Made by a program: the position numbers and the translations under genes. The notes beneath the pieces were generated by a model. The model worked only from the letters and a program-made list of their open reading frames with translations. It was not told where the DNA came from and did not search any database. Below, piece by piece: positions 25,521-34,108 of a stretch of DNA of 53,264 nucleotides. The first letter of the stretch is position 1; every line of letters starts with the position of its first letter. Source of the DNA: Spirochaetales bacterium (GTDB taxonomy: Bacteria > Spirochaetota > Spirochaetia > DSM-2461); contig JAQQAM010000258.1 of the NCBI GenBank assembly GCA_028532905.1, forward strand, positions 1-53,264, written 5' to 3'.

Positions 25521-26966
25521 CTACTCGACCGGGGGAATCACCAGTACCTGTCCCGGATAAATCAGATCGGGATTGGGAATGGCTTTCTGGTTTCTCTGCC
25601 AGATCTTGGGCCAGAGGAAGGGATCGTTATAGATCTCTTCAAACTCGGCTATTCTCCACAGACAGTCTGTGTTCACTTCCCTGTAGGTGACTATGTAGGT
25701 CCGTCCTACGGCATTGGCTTTATAGGCTCTGATATAGGCCTCGGCCTGAGTCAGAAGCTCTTTGGATTTATCGTAGTTTCCGGCATTCCGTTCATCTATG
25801 GCCATCTGCCACAGGGTTTTAGCCTTTTCCAGCAGACCGCTTACGGACATTCCGGCGGAAACTTCTTCTTCCTCTTCCTCTTCTTCTACAGTCCGGGTCA
25901 GGTCGTACTCTACCAGTTCAGAGTCTTCTGATTCATACTCTTCTCCCCTGACATCAAGGAGGGGATTGGCATTCAGATAATCCGCACCGGACCAGGGGCT
26001 GGCTTCCAGAATGTCTCCCTCTTCATCCTGTACGGTCAGAGTGGACGCATCTTCCAGTTCCATCTGAATCTGCATCAGTCTGGCATCAGTTTCGGCCTGT
26101 TTCTTTCTGACCCGGGTCAGATACAGAGTTTCTTTGGCCCTGAATTTGGCTTCCTTGAGCATTGCTTCACTGGATTCCAGGTTGTAGGTTCTGTACTGAA
26201 TCATTCCATCGTTCAGGAGGTAGCTGGCTTTATTGAATTCCGCATCCGCCCAGAGATAGGCTTCTTCTTTTTCCGCATCATCAAGGTAGGTTTTGGTGTC
26301 CCGTTCCAGAATCTTGATCCATCGGATGTTCTCGTCCAGAATCCTGTAGAGATTTGCCGATTTTATCCGTGAAAGATCCATGTCCTTTCTGGCCTGATTC
26401 AGCTGCTCGGCCTCAATACTTTCCCGGGTGACGGCAAACTGCTTCATCACTTCAGAATAGGGACCGGGGCTGAATTTGTCGGCTTCTATGGAGAGAAGCT
26501 TCGCTTCCCAGGCATCCAGAGCGGCATGGGCTTCATCCTTAAGGCCCTGCTTTCCCTTTTCGAAAGCCATATTGCTTTTCTCTATAACAGAGGCAAGGAG
26601 AGCCCGGGACTGTTCCGGATCGCTTTCGGAAAGATCCTGGGCTTTTTTCAAATCCCCGTAGGCTTCTTTCATCAGTTCAGGAGCAAAACGGGAGGCTTCA
26701 ACCATCTCCGCTCTTTCAAGGGCCTGTCTGGCGAGAGCCATCTCTTCCGGGGAAACCGGTTCGACAACAGGTTCTTCGGGTTCAGGTTCCGGTTCGGGTT
26801 CAGGCTGTTCGACAGGAGCCTGACCGCTGTCGGCAACAGGTTCTTCCACGATTTCTTCCGGTACGGCTTCTTCAACCGGTTCCTCTTCAGGTTCCGGGGC
26901 TGATTTACATGAAATAACAATAAACAGAGAAAGAAATAATAAAGTAAAGAGTATCTTCTTGTTCAT
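25521..26966 (-). CDS. LysM lipoprotein with Glu/Pro-rich linker and helical repeats
   Basis: 481 residues. The start at 26966 is chosen because GGAGAG lies just upstream; an earlier in-frame ATG would bury the signal peptide. Lipobox VISC (Cys20). Next is an acidic Pro/Glu-rich linker (about 25-85), then long DUF4398-like helices (LARQALERAEMVEASRFAPE), an acidic run of eight Glu, and a C-terminal LysM-like domain (WRIAEFEEIYNDPFLWPKIW then NPDLIYPGQVLVIPP). LysM binds peptidoglycan; the lipid anchor places it in the periplasm or on the outer membrane. It probably links envelope layers. Confidence 0.88.
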   Translation of the reverse strand: MNKKILFTLLFLSLFIVISCKSAPEPEEEPVEEAVPEEIVEEPVADSGQAPVEQPEPEPEPEPEEPVVEPVSPEEMALARQALERAEMVEASRFAPELMKEAYGDLKKAQDLSESDPEQSRALLASVIEKSNMAFEKGKQGLKDEAHAALDAWEAKLLSIEADKFSPGPYSEVMKQFAVTRESIEAEQLNQARKDMDLSRIKSANLYRILDENIRWIKILERDTKTYLDDAEKEEAYLWADAEFNKASYLLNDGMIQYRTYNLESSEAMLKEAKFRAKETLYLTRVRKKQAETDARLMQIQMELEDASTLTVQDEEGDILEASPWSGADYLNANPLLDVRGEEYESEDSELVEYDLTRTVEEEEEEEEVSAGMSVSGLLEKAKTLWQMAIDERNAGNYDKSKELLTQAEAYIRAYKANAVGRTYIVTYREVNTDCLWRIAEFEEIYNDPFLWPKIWQRNQKAIPNPDLIYPGQVLVIPPVE

Positions 26967-27063
26967 GCGGTCTCTCCTCATGGAACATAGTCTAGCACGG
27001 AGCAATTGAGTAGTCAAAGGGAAGCCCTTTTTCCATTATTAATCTTAAATGAAATCCGGTTCA

Positions 27064-28050
27064 TTACCAGAGCTGATGGACCTCATTTTTGATCAATTCA
27101 TCATATATCTGCTTTACCCCGTCCATTTGATCACGGCTTAAGGGGGGCAGAGCGGCTGCGGCTGCATTATTTTCCATCTGACTCCGGTTGGAGGCTCCCG
27201 GAATGACCGTGCTGACCTGGGGATGCATGAGAATCCACCGCAAAGCCGTCTGAACCAGGTTGACATCAGGCCCGAAGAGTTCTTTCAGCCTGTCAACGGC
27301 TTCCAGACCCAGTTCATAGGGCACACCCGAGAAGGTTTCCCCTTTATCAAAAGCCTTGCCATCCCGGTTGAAATTCCTGTGATCTCCGGGGGCAAAGCTG
27401 CTGTTGCTGCTGAATTTCCCGGTAAGCAGTCCGCTGGCCAGGGGTACCCGTACGATGATACCCACATTCCTCCGGGCGGCCAGATCGAAGAACCAGTCCA
27501 GGGGACGGAGGCGGAACATATTGAAAATAATCTGAACCGTTGTGACATTGGGGAACTCAGTGGCCTTGGCGGCTTCTTCGATTTTCTCCACGCTGACACC
27601 CAGATTCCGGATTTTGCCCTGCTCCTTCAGTCTCTCGAAGGTTTCAAAAATCTCCGGACGGTAGTAGACCTGGGTGGGCGGGCAGTGGAGCTGGATCAGA
27701 TCCAGAGTTTCCAGCTGCAGACGTTTCAGAGAGTCTTCAACGTATTGCGTCAGTGCTTCGGGGGTATACCCTTCCTGTATATGGGGGGAGATCTGCCGGC
27801 CGCATTTCGTAGCCACATAAATTCTGTCTTTCTGTGATTTCAGAAAAGATCCGATGGACCTCTCACTCATCCCGTCATTGTAGACATCAGCGGTATCTAT
27901 GAAATTCAATCCGTTTTCGACGGCTGCGTCCAGAATAGCCCGGGCAGATTCTTCGTTATAGCTGTCTCCCCAGCGGCCTCCCAGCTGCCAGGTCCCCAGT
28001 CCGATTTCTGTTACGTCAAAGCCTGTCTTTCCAAGAGTTCTTTTATTCAC
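27064..28050 (-). CDS. Aldo/keto reductase
   Basis: 328 residues. The catalytic tetrad is present: Asp52 (FIDTADVYNDG), Tyr57, Lys82 (VATKCGR), His122 (IQLHCPP). The C-terminal cofactor site includes STVIPGASNRSQMENN, which suggests NADP(H). The start is a GTG, supported by a G-rich GGGGGAG six bases upstream. Not part of a sugar operon; divergent from the dihydropyrimidinase gene. Closest in pattern to general aldo/keto reductases of the YajO/AKR11 type. Substrate unknown. Confidence 0.9.
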   Translation of the reverse strand: MNKRTLGKTGFDVTEIGLGTWQLGGRWGDSYNEESARAILDAAVENGLNFIDTADVYNDGMSERSIGSFLKSQKDRIYVATKCGRQISPHIQEGYTPEALTQYVEDSLKRLQLETLDLIQLHCPPTQVYYRPEIFETFERLKEQGKIRNLGVSVEKIEEAAKATEFPNVTTVQIIFNMFRLRPLDWFFDLAARRNVGIIVRVPLASGLLTGKFSSNSSFAPGDHRNFNRDGKAFDKGETFSGVPYELGLEAVDRLKELFGPDVNLVQTALRWILMHPQVSTVIPGASNRSQMENNAAAAALPPLSRDQMDGVKQIYDELIKNEVHQLW

Positions 28051-28162
28051 GGTTCTCCCCCTAAAATGAATTCTATCTGAAATTATAATGATCCTTCTGT
28101 TTCACCATTGTTCCAATATTACCATACCATTCCCTGTTGCAGTGGGGTCTGACGGAAAAAAA

Positions 28163-28229
28163 GGGACAGAACCTGTAGCCCCGGAGCAGAATCCGGATTA
28201 CAATTTCTCCTATAGATTCATTATAGGAG
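28163..28229 (+). promoter_or_regulatory. Structured leader with Shine-Dalgarno-sequestering hairpin
   Basis: Three successive hairpins precede the dihydropyrimidinase start. GGGACAG pairs with CTGT-AG-CCC (28163-28181). CCGGA pairs with TCCGG (28181-28196). CTCCTATA pairs perfectly with TATAGGAG (28207-28214 with 28222-28229). The right arm of the last contains the AGGAG ribosome-binding site for the ATG at 28238. The first two share two bases and could compete. This suggests translational control. Confidence 0.55.
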
Positions 28230-28237
28230 CTGCCCCC

Positions 28238-29599
28238 ATGTACGATCTGGTTATTGCCAAGGGAAAAATTGTGACCTCTACTTCTGTGACAGAAGGGGAT
28301 ATAGGAATCAATAACGGAAAAATTGCCGCCCTGGGTCAGAATCTGGAGGGCAGAAGGGTTATTGACGCCCGGGGTAAACTGGTGACTCCCGGAGCCGTGG
28401 ATACTCATGTCCACCTGGAGATGCCCATAGGGAAGTACAGCTCCACAGATGATTTTTATGATGGAACCAGAGCCGCCGTTTGCGGGGGGACCACCAGTAT
28501 TATTGATTTTGTAGAACCTGAAGACGGACAGTCTCTCCAGGATGCACTGGCAGAACGGCGGGCTCTTGCAGATGCCCGCTCTGTGATCGACTACGGTCTC
28601 CATATGACCATAGGTCCCGGACAGCTGGATAAATTGGATCAGATTCCCGGGATCATGGATGCGGGCTGCGGCAGTTTCAAACTCTATATGGCCTACGGCC
28701 TGCACCTGAGGGATGATCAGTTGTACAAAGCCCTTTCCGCCGTGGGTGAAGCCGGTGGGCTTCCCGTGGTTCATGCGGAAAACTGGGATATTATCTGCGC
28801 CCTGATTGAAGAGAATATAAAAAAAGGAAATACATCACCCCACTGGCATCCCCGGAGCCGTCCCGAGGAGTTTGAAGCGGAAGCTGCCGGCCGGGTCATA
28901 AAAATTGCGGCAACAGCCGGTTCCCGGGTTCATATTTTTCATGTCTCCTGTCCCCAGGTGGTAGAGGAAATCTCCAGGGCAAAGGTCAAAGGGCTGCCGG
29001 TAACAGCAGAGACCTGTCCCCAGTACCTGCTGCTCACTCAGGATCTGTATGACAGAGACGGTGTGGAGGGGGCTCTGCCGGTCTGCTCCCCCCCCCTGCG
29101 GAGCGATGCTTCCCGGCGGGAACTCTGGCAGGCCCTCGGCAGCGGTCTGTTTGACACCATCAGTACGGATCACTGCCCCTTCTGCCGGGAGGAGAAGGGA
29201 GCCGATCTGTCCGCCTTCAATAGAATCCCCGGAGGCGTTCCCTCCATGGAGATCCGATTCTCCGCCCTGTACTCGGAAGGAGTGGGGAAGGAGCTGATTT
29301 CAGAGAGTCAGTGGGTGGATCTGTGCTGTACCACTCCGGCCCGGCTTTTCGGTCTGAAGGACAAGGGGGAGATTACCATCGGCCGGGATGCGGATCTGGT
29401 GGTCTTTGATCCCCATAAAGAGTGGGTGGTAACAGCCGGTGAACTGCAGGAGACTGCCGGCTGGACTCCCTATGAGGGACTGAAGCTGAAAGGCCGTCCT
29501 GTGTACACCATCAGCAGGGGAGATATTCTTCTGGATGAGGGAGAGTTCAAGGCTGAAAAAGGGCGGGGCTGTTTTCTGAAAACCCGGACAAAAGCCTGA
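28238..29599 (+). CDS. Dihydropyrimidinase / D-hydantoinase
   Basis: 453 residues. The cyclic amidohydrolase metal site is complete: DTHVHLEM (His57, His59), the carboxylated Lys148 in GSFKLYMAYG, His179 (VVHAEN), His235 (HIFHVSC) and Asp311 (ISTDHCPF). It opens dihydrouracil, dihydrothymine or hydantoin rings in pyrimidine breakdown; allantoinase is a less likely alternative. The start at 28238 is preferred, since upstream in-frame codons would run through the leader hairpins. No beta-ureidopropionase or dihydropyrimidine dehydrogenase is nearby, so the pathway is not complete here. Confidence 0.93.
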   Translation: MYDLVIAKGKIVTSTSVTEGDIGINNGKIAALGQNLEGRRVIDARGKLVTPGAVDTHVHLEMPIGKYSSTDDFYDGTRAAVCGGTTSIIDFVEPEDGQSLQDALAERRALADARSVIDYGLHMTIGPGQLDKLDQIPGIMDAGCGSFKLYMAYGLHLRDDQLYKALSAVGEAGGLPVVHAENWDIICALIEENIKKGNTSPHWHPRSRPEEFEAEAAGRVIKIAATAGSRVHIFHVSCPQVVEEISRAKVKGLPVTAETCPQYLLLTQDLYDRDGVEGALPVCSPPLRSDASRRELWQALGSGLFDTISTDHCPFCREEKGADLSAFNRIPGGVPSMEIRFSALYSEGVGKELISESQWVDLCCTTPARLFGLKDKGEITIGRDADLVVFDPHKEWVVTAGELQETAGWTPYEGLKLKGRPVYTISRGDILLDEGEFKAEKGRGCFLKTRTKA

Positions 29600-29645
29600 T
29601 CTACAGATCCGTAGGCGTACTCGTTTCCGCCGAATCGGGTCGGCT

Positions 29646-30740
29646 CTATTTCATCAGATCCCTTACGGATTCCCTTTCAATGAGAACCGGTTCAAAAATC
29701 AGTTCCATAGGATGAATCCGTTCTCCCTGTTCCAGCTCGTCTATCAGAATCTTGGCAGCCCATTTTCCCAGATTGTACTTGGGATGCTCAAAGGTTGTCA
29801 GAGCCGGGTGGACAAGATGGGTGTTATGGAAGTTGTCAAAACCTATTACTGAAACATCTTCGGGAATGCTGATATTCAGTTCTCTCAGGGCCTCATATCC
29901 CTGGAGGGCAATATTGTCATTGAAGTAGAAAATGGCGGTAACATCCTTATGGGATTTATAAAGGAGTTCTTCGGTACACAGGTAACCCTGGTTTGTATCC
30001 CGGGCTTCATCGGCATCATCATAGGAGACAATCAGGTTGGGGTCCATCTCCAGTCCTGCCTCTTCAAAGGCCCGGCAGTAGCCGGCATACCGGTACCGGG
30101 CTGCCTGCACATCGCTTTTATACACGATCCCGATTCTTGTGTGTCCCTTGTCCATCAGATAGCGGATGGCCTGATAGCCTGCCAGCTCATCATTGATGGT
30201 GACTGTGGAAAGATGGGTATTGCTTTTCCCCCAGTGGGTGGTGACTACCGGAATTTTGAGAGAGTCCAGAAGCTTCATCATGGGGTGCTCTTTATCAATC
30301 AGGAAGTTCCGGGAAGGCTCCAGAATCAGTCCTTTGATTCCCTGATCAATAAGGCGCTGGATGGAGGACAGCTCCCGGGAGTAATCCTGGTTGCAGTTGG
30401 CCAGAACCAGGGAGTATCCCGATTCATACAGGGTATCTTCAATTCCTCTGATGATTTCAGGATAGATATAGTCCATAAAATAGAAGTTCCCCAAACCGAT
30501 GAGACCGCCGTTTGCGGAATCCTCTTTTTTATGGGAGACAAAGAATGTACCGCTGCCGTGCTTACGGCTGACAATCCCTTCGTCCTCCAGTTCCAGAATG
30601 GCCTTGCGTACCGTATTCCGGCTGACCTCCAGATCATCCATAAGTTCAAATTCAGTGGGCAGCTGTCTGCCGGTTTCATACCGTTCCTTATTGAAGAGGT
30701 TCAGAAGGTAGTTTTTAACCTGAACATACTTGGGTTCCAT
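29646..30740 (-). CDS. GntR/LacI-hybrid transcriptional regulator (AraR-like)
   Basis: 364 residues. The N-terminal winged helix is GntR type (MEPKYVQVKNYLLNLFNKER; LEVSRNTVRKAILELEDEG). The rest is a LacI/periplasmic-binding-like sensor (PEIIRGIEDTLYESGYSLVL; VSVIGFDNFHNTHLVHPALT). This is the architecture of Bacillus AraR. The ATG at 30740 has GAGGA eight bases upstream. It follows the GH43 gene by 47 bases on the same strand and very likely regulates the divergent GH43 and transporter genes in response to an arabinose- or xylose-related ligand. Confidence 0.93.
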   Translation of the reverse strand: MEPKYVQVKNYLLNLFNKERYETGRQLPTEFELMDDLEVSRNTVRKAILELEDEGIVSRKHGSGTFFVSHKKEDSANGGLIGLGNFYFMDYIYPEIIRGIEDTLYESGYSLVLANCNQDYSRELSSIQRLIDQGIKGLILEPSRNFLIDKEHPMMKLLDSLKIPVVTTHWGKSNTHLSTVTINDELAGYQAIRYLMDKGHTRIGIVYKSDVQAARYRYAGYCRAFEEAGLEMDPNLIVSYDDADEARDTNQGYLCTEELLYKSHKDVTAIFYFNDNIALQGYEALRELNISIPEDVSVIGFDNFHNTHLVHPALTTFEHPKYNLGKWAAKILIDELEQGERIHPMELIFEPVLIERESVRDLMK

Positions 30741-30787
30741 AATATCTATCCTCAAAGGGGCTATTCTAGCAGATCGTTCAATTATGA

Positions 30788-32368
30788 TCAGCCTCTTTTT
30801 ATTGACAATCCTTCAAAGTCTGCAGGAAGATCTGTTCCCGTCATATCCTGACAGGCCAGAGCGCAGAAGGCTCCTGTAAAACGGAGATCCGGTTCAAAAT
30901 CATCACTGATCACAGATGTGGTCAGTTCGGGACCCACGGGATTCCATTCGTTCCCCTTTATGGACCAGTAAAACTGAAGGGTCTCCCTGTTGATTTCCAG
31001 TTTCAGATGGATGGCGCCTTTATTGGGAATGTTCAGATTATAGACCGGGTAGCTTATGTCCTTATGCTGACAGCTCTGCAGGTGCAGTACTCGCTTCCGC
31101 TCTTCATCCCAGGAGACATGGAGGTAGTAGTAGCTGGTCATATCGTAGTAAGCGGCCAGACCGGCAGACTGCTGGAAGCTCCAGGGGGCAAACTCAAAAC
31201 TGGTGGTAGCTGTAAAAACAGGATGATCCACCCTCAGGCCGATGAGGGACTGGTTCAGAGGACTGGTCATGGATTCCTTGCCGTACATCCGGAGGTAGCC
31301 GGGACGGGCTGAAAAAGACATGTTGTCCTTCTGGGGCGTCCGCAGTGTCTGGAACGGACGGGGCAGCATGGGAGCGTTAAAGGAGTAGCTCTCTTCGGGA
31401 GGAAGGGGTTTCTGGAGGGCCGTGCTTCCCTCGGGAAGAGGTACAGTCAGAGAGGGTTCATTGCCGCCTGTGGCCAGCCGGGGCCATTCGCCTGCAGGCC
31501 AGTCCACCTTTTCGATGGCCGTTTCTCTTCCGAGCATGCAGTATCCCCCGGCAATAGAGGGCCGGCCTGTAAGGTGAACAAAATACCACTCTCCCCCGGG
31601 AGTCTGAACCATATCGCCGTGACCCGTTTTCTGCAGGACTGAATCCGGATAGTCCCGGGCTGTTATGAAGGGATTCTGAGGATGAATCTCATAGGGGCCG
31701 TGGATGCTTTTGCTTCTGGCCACAGTTTCGCAATGGTCATAACCGGTTCCTCCTTCGGCGCAGAAGAGGTAGTAATAGCCGTCTTTCCTGTACAGATGGG
31801 GGCCTTCCACCAGTCTGTGGTCACTCCCTTTGAAAATCAGTTCCGGTTTTCCCAGCAATTTCTGTTCACCCACAGAGTACTCCTGCATCACAATTCCGTA
31901 AAAGGAGTTCTTCTTCCAGGGGCGGTGATCCCAGACCATATTGATGTAGTATTTTTTTCCGTCATCATCGTGAAAAAGGGACGCGTCAAAGCCGCTGGAG
32001 TTCATATAAACGGGATCGGACCAGGGACCGTCAATGGATTCCGCGGTGGTCAGAAAATTGGGAGTATCCTTGTACGCACCCCGGAGAGAGTGGACATTTG
32101 TATAAATCAGCCAGAATCTGCCGTCCGCATAGCTCAAACAGGGAGCCCATATCCCCCCATGGTCGGGAACGCCGGTCATATCCAGCAGTTTTGTGCTGTC
32201 CAGCGGCCGTGCAGCCAGCTCCCAGTTCACAAGATCCTTTGATTTGTGAATTTGTACCCCCGGGAACCACTGAAAGGTACTGGTCGCTATATAATAGGTA
32301 TCCTCCACTCTGACAATGGACGGATCCGGATTGAATCCGGTTAAAATGGGATTTGTTATCTTATTCAT
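30788..32368 (-). CDS. GH43 family glycosidase (beta-xylosidase / arabinofuranosidase type)
   Basis: 526 residues. The start at 32368 has AGGAGA six bases upstream. The five-bladed propeller begins with GFNPDPSIVRVEDTYYIA (Asp15 catalytic base). The second Asp lies in FDASLFHDDDGKKYY and the acid Glu in LVEGPHLYRKDGYYYL. A C-terminal jelly-roll (GH43_C2) starts near residue 330 (SFEFAPWSFQQSAGLAAYYD). No signal peptide, so it acts in the cytoplasm on oligosaccharides imported by the divergent transporter. Xylo- or arabino-oligosaccharides are the expected substrates. Confidence 0.93.
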   Translation of the reverse strand: MNKITNPILTGFNPDPSIVRVEDTYYIATSTFQWFPGVQIHKSKDLVNWELAARPLDSTKLLDMTGVPDHGGIWAPCLSYADGRFWLIYTNVHSLRGAYKDTPNFLTTAESIDGPWSDPVYMNSSGFDASLFHDDDGKKYYINMVWDHRPWKKNSFYGIVMQEYSVGEQKLLGKPELIFKGSDHRLVEGPHLYRKDGYYYLFCAEGGTGYDHCETVARSKSIHGPYEIHPQNPFITARDYPDSVLQKTGHGDMVQTPGGEWYFVHLTGRPSIAGGYCMLGRETAIEKVDWPAGEWPRLATGGNEPSLTVPLPEGSTALQKPLPPEESYSFNAPMLPRPFQTLRTPQKDNMSFSARPGYLRMYGKESMTSPLNQSLIGLRVDHPVFTATTSFEFAPWSFQQSAGLAAYYDMTSYYYLHVSWDEERKRVLHLQSCQHKDISYPVYNLNIPNKGAIHLKLEINRETLQFYWSIKGNEWNPVGPELTTSVISDDFEPDLRFTGAFCALACQDMTGTDLPADFEGLSIKRG

Positions 32369-32409
32369 TCCTGTCTCCTGGTACAAGATGTGCCTTATTT
32401 GTTCTTTTT

Positions 32410-32438
32410 ATGATGAATGCTGTTCCGTTATCTGTCAA
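32410..32438 (-). promoter_or_regulatory. Promoter for GH43-regulator unit
   Basis: On the minus strand TTGACA (32438-32433) and CATCAT (32415-32410) are separated by 17 bases, with the start codon at 32368. It faces away from the transporter promoter, whose -35 lies 29 bases to the right. Confidence 0.6.
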
Positions 32439-32467
32439 GAAAAAGGTATGAATTGTTGAAATTTCCT

Positions 32468-32496
32468 TTGACAGCAGAAAAAAGCCGTTGTAAGAT
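32468..32496 (+). promoter_or_regulatory. Promoter for the oligosaccharide transporter genes
   Basis: TTGACA at 32468-32473 and TAAGAT at 32491-32496 with a 17-base spacer. The transcript start is predicted about 65 bases before the ATG at 32568. TGGTACAA occurs at 32540-32547 and again at 32379-32386 near the GH43 start, possibly part of the regulator's sites. Confidence 0.7.
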
Positions 32497-32567
32497 CAAG
32501 GTAATTAAGCAATTTTCTGTGATTCTACAGAACATCTTATGGTACAAATTACTAAGGAGGATCTTAA

Positions 32568-33923
32568 ATGATCAGTAAGAAGAGAATTATCAGTTCTACC
32601 TTATTGCTGCTGGTGGCTGCTCTTGTTTCTTTTACAGTGATTGGCTGTAAAAAAGAGGAAGCCCCCAAGGCTGCAGAAGCTCCCGCAGCAAAAGAAATGT
32701 CCCGTGCCGACTACTCAGGCAATGTAGTTGTATGGTCTTTCACTGATGAGCTTAAAGATATGATGCCCATGTTTGAGGCAGAATATCCCAATGTCAAAGT
32801 AGAGTTTACAGTTATTCCCAACCAGGATGAAGTGTATCTGAATAAAATCAATACAACACTCCGTTCCCGTTCCGCCACTCCCGATGCCTTTACCGGTGAG
32901 GCTGCTTTCTACAAACAGTTTATCGATGCCGGATACTGGGAACCCATCTCTGATGCCCCCTACAATGCGGAAGAACTGGTTAAGGACCTCGTACCCTACG
33001 TACCCAATTCATCCAGAAATGCAGACGGTAAAATTACCGCTTTATCCTGGCAGGCCACTCCCGGTGCCCTGTTCTACAGAAGAGGAATTGCCAAAGAAGT
33101 TCTGGGAACAGATGATCCCGCTGAAGTCTCCAAATGGACCAGCGACCTGAACAAGTTCTATGAACTGGGTGAAAAAGTTAAAGAAACTACAAACGGCGAG
33201 AAATATCTCCTGGCCGGTTACTCCGATATGTCACAGTTTATCTTCAACCTGAGAGACTCTCCCTACGTTGTAGACAACAAACTGGTTATCCCCGAAGGTC
33301 TCCTGGACTACATGAAAATCGCCAAAGACATGAGAGACAACGGAATCGAATCCGGAACAACCACATGGCAGCCGCCCTGGTTCTCTTCCATGGCAGACGG
33401 ATCTGTTATGTGTTATATCCTCCCCACATGGGGTCTCCACTATGTTCTTAAACCCAATGCCGAACCTGAAGCCAACAACGGTGAAAAAGAGTTCGAAGGG
33501 GACTGGGGAATGGCTGTTCCTCCCGCTTCCTACAGCTGGGGCGGTACCTGGATCGGTATCAATGCTCTGAGCGAAAAGAAAGACCTCGCCTGGCAGGTTG
33601 TTAAATACCTGGGCAGAGATGAAGACTTTCAGGAAAAATGGTCCAAGAAAACCGGTGACTTTGTTGCAAACACAAAGGTACAGGATAAGATTACTCCTAC
33701 CTTCTCCGAGCCCTTCCTGGGCGGACAGAATCACTATGAGTACTTTGTGGGAGAAGCCAAGAAAATTGATGTAAGCCACAGAGGACCCTGGGACTTTCAG
33801 ATTGAAAATGCATGGGGTGACCAGGTTGCTCTGTATGCCAGCGGAAACAAGTCCTTTGACCAGGCTGTTGCCGACTTCAAGAAAGCCGTTCAGGAAATCC
33901 TGCCCGACGTTGAAGTTGACTGA
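32568..33923 (+). CDS. ABC transporter substrate-binding lipoprotein (SBP_bac_1, oligosaccharide)
   Basis: 451 residues. Lipobox VIGC (Cys27), then an Ala/Pro/Glu-rich linker (about 28-45). The extracellular-solute-binding fold follows (GNVVVWSFTDELKDMMPMFE; TPDAFTGEAAFYKQFIDAGY; GGTWIGINALSEKKDLAWQ). Size and fold are typical of di- or oligosaccharide binders. AAGGAGG precedes the ATG strongly. Its codons are more biased than those of its neighbours, consistent with high expression. Paired with two permease genes; an attenuating hairpin follows. Confidence 0.93.
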   Translation: MISKKRIISSTLLLLVAALVSFTVIGCKKEEAPKAAEAPAAKEMSRADYSGNVVVWSFTDELKDMMPMFEAEYPNVKVEFTVIPNQDEVYLNKINTTLRSRSATPDAFTGEAAFYKQFIDAGYWEPISDAPYNAEELVKDLVPYVPNSSRNADGKITALSWQATPGALFYRRGIAKEVLGTDDPAEVSKWTSDLNKFYELGEKVKETTNGEKYLLAGYSDMSQFIFNLRDSPYVVDNKLVIPEGLLDYMKIAKDMRDNGIESGTTTWQPPWFSSMADGSVMCYILPTWGLHYVLKPNAEPEANNGEKEFEGDWGMAVPPASYSWGGTWIGINALSEKKDLAWQVVKYLGRDEDFQEKWSKKTGDFVANTKVQDKITPTFSEPFLGGQNHYEYFVGEAKKIDVSHRGPWDFQIENAWGDQVALYASGNKSFDQAVADFKKAVQEILPDVEVD

Positions 33924-33972
33924 TAACAATATTCCCGCAGCCTGACAGCCTGTTGTCCGGCTGTGTCTGATA

Positions 33973-34010
33973 ATAACCGGATATTCCCGAAAGGAGTCTC
34001 CGGTTATTTT
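33973..34010 (+). terminator. Attenuator-type hairpin after the binding-protein gene
   Basis: ATAACCGGA and TCCGGTTAT pair perfectly around a 17-base loop and are followed by a short T-run. Placed between binding-protein and permease genes, it should lower expression of the permeases relative to the binding protein. Confidence 0.65.
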
Positions 34011-34108
34011 TAACTATAATTAAATAAAATAGTTTACAATTATAACGAAATACATTTCCCGAGGACCCCGAGTTTGATAAAGAAGGGTCTGTTACTTAAG
34101 GAGTTCCT

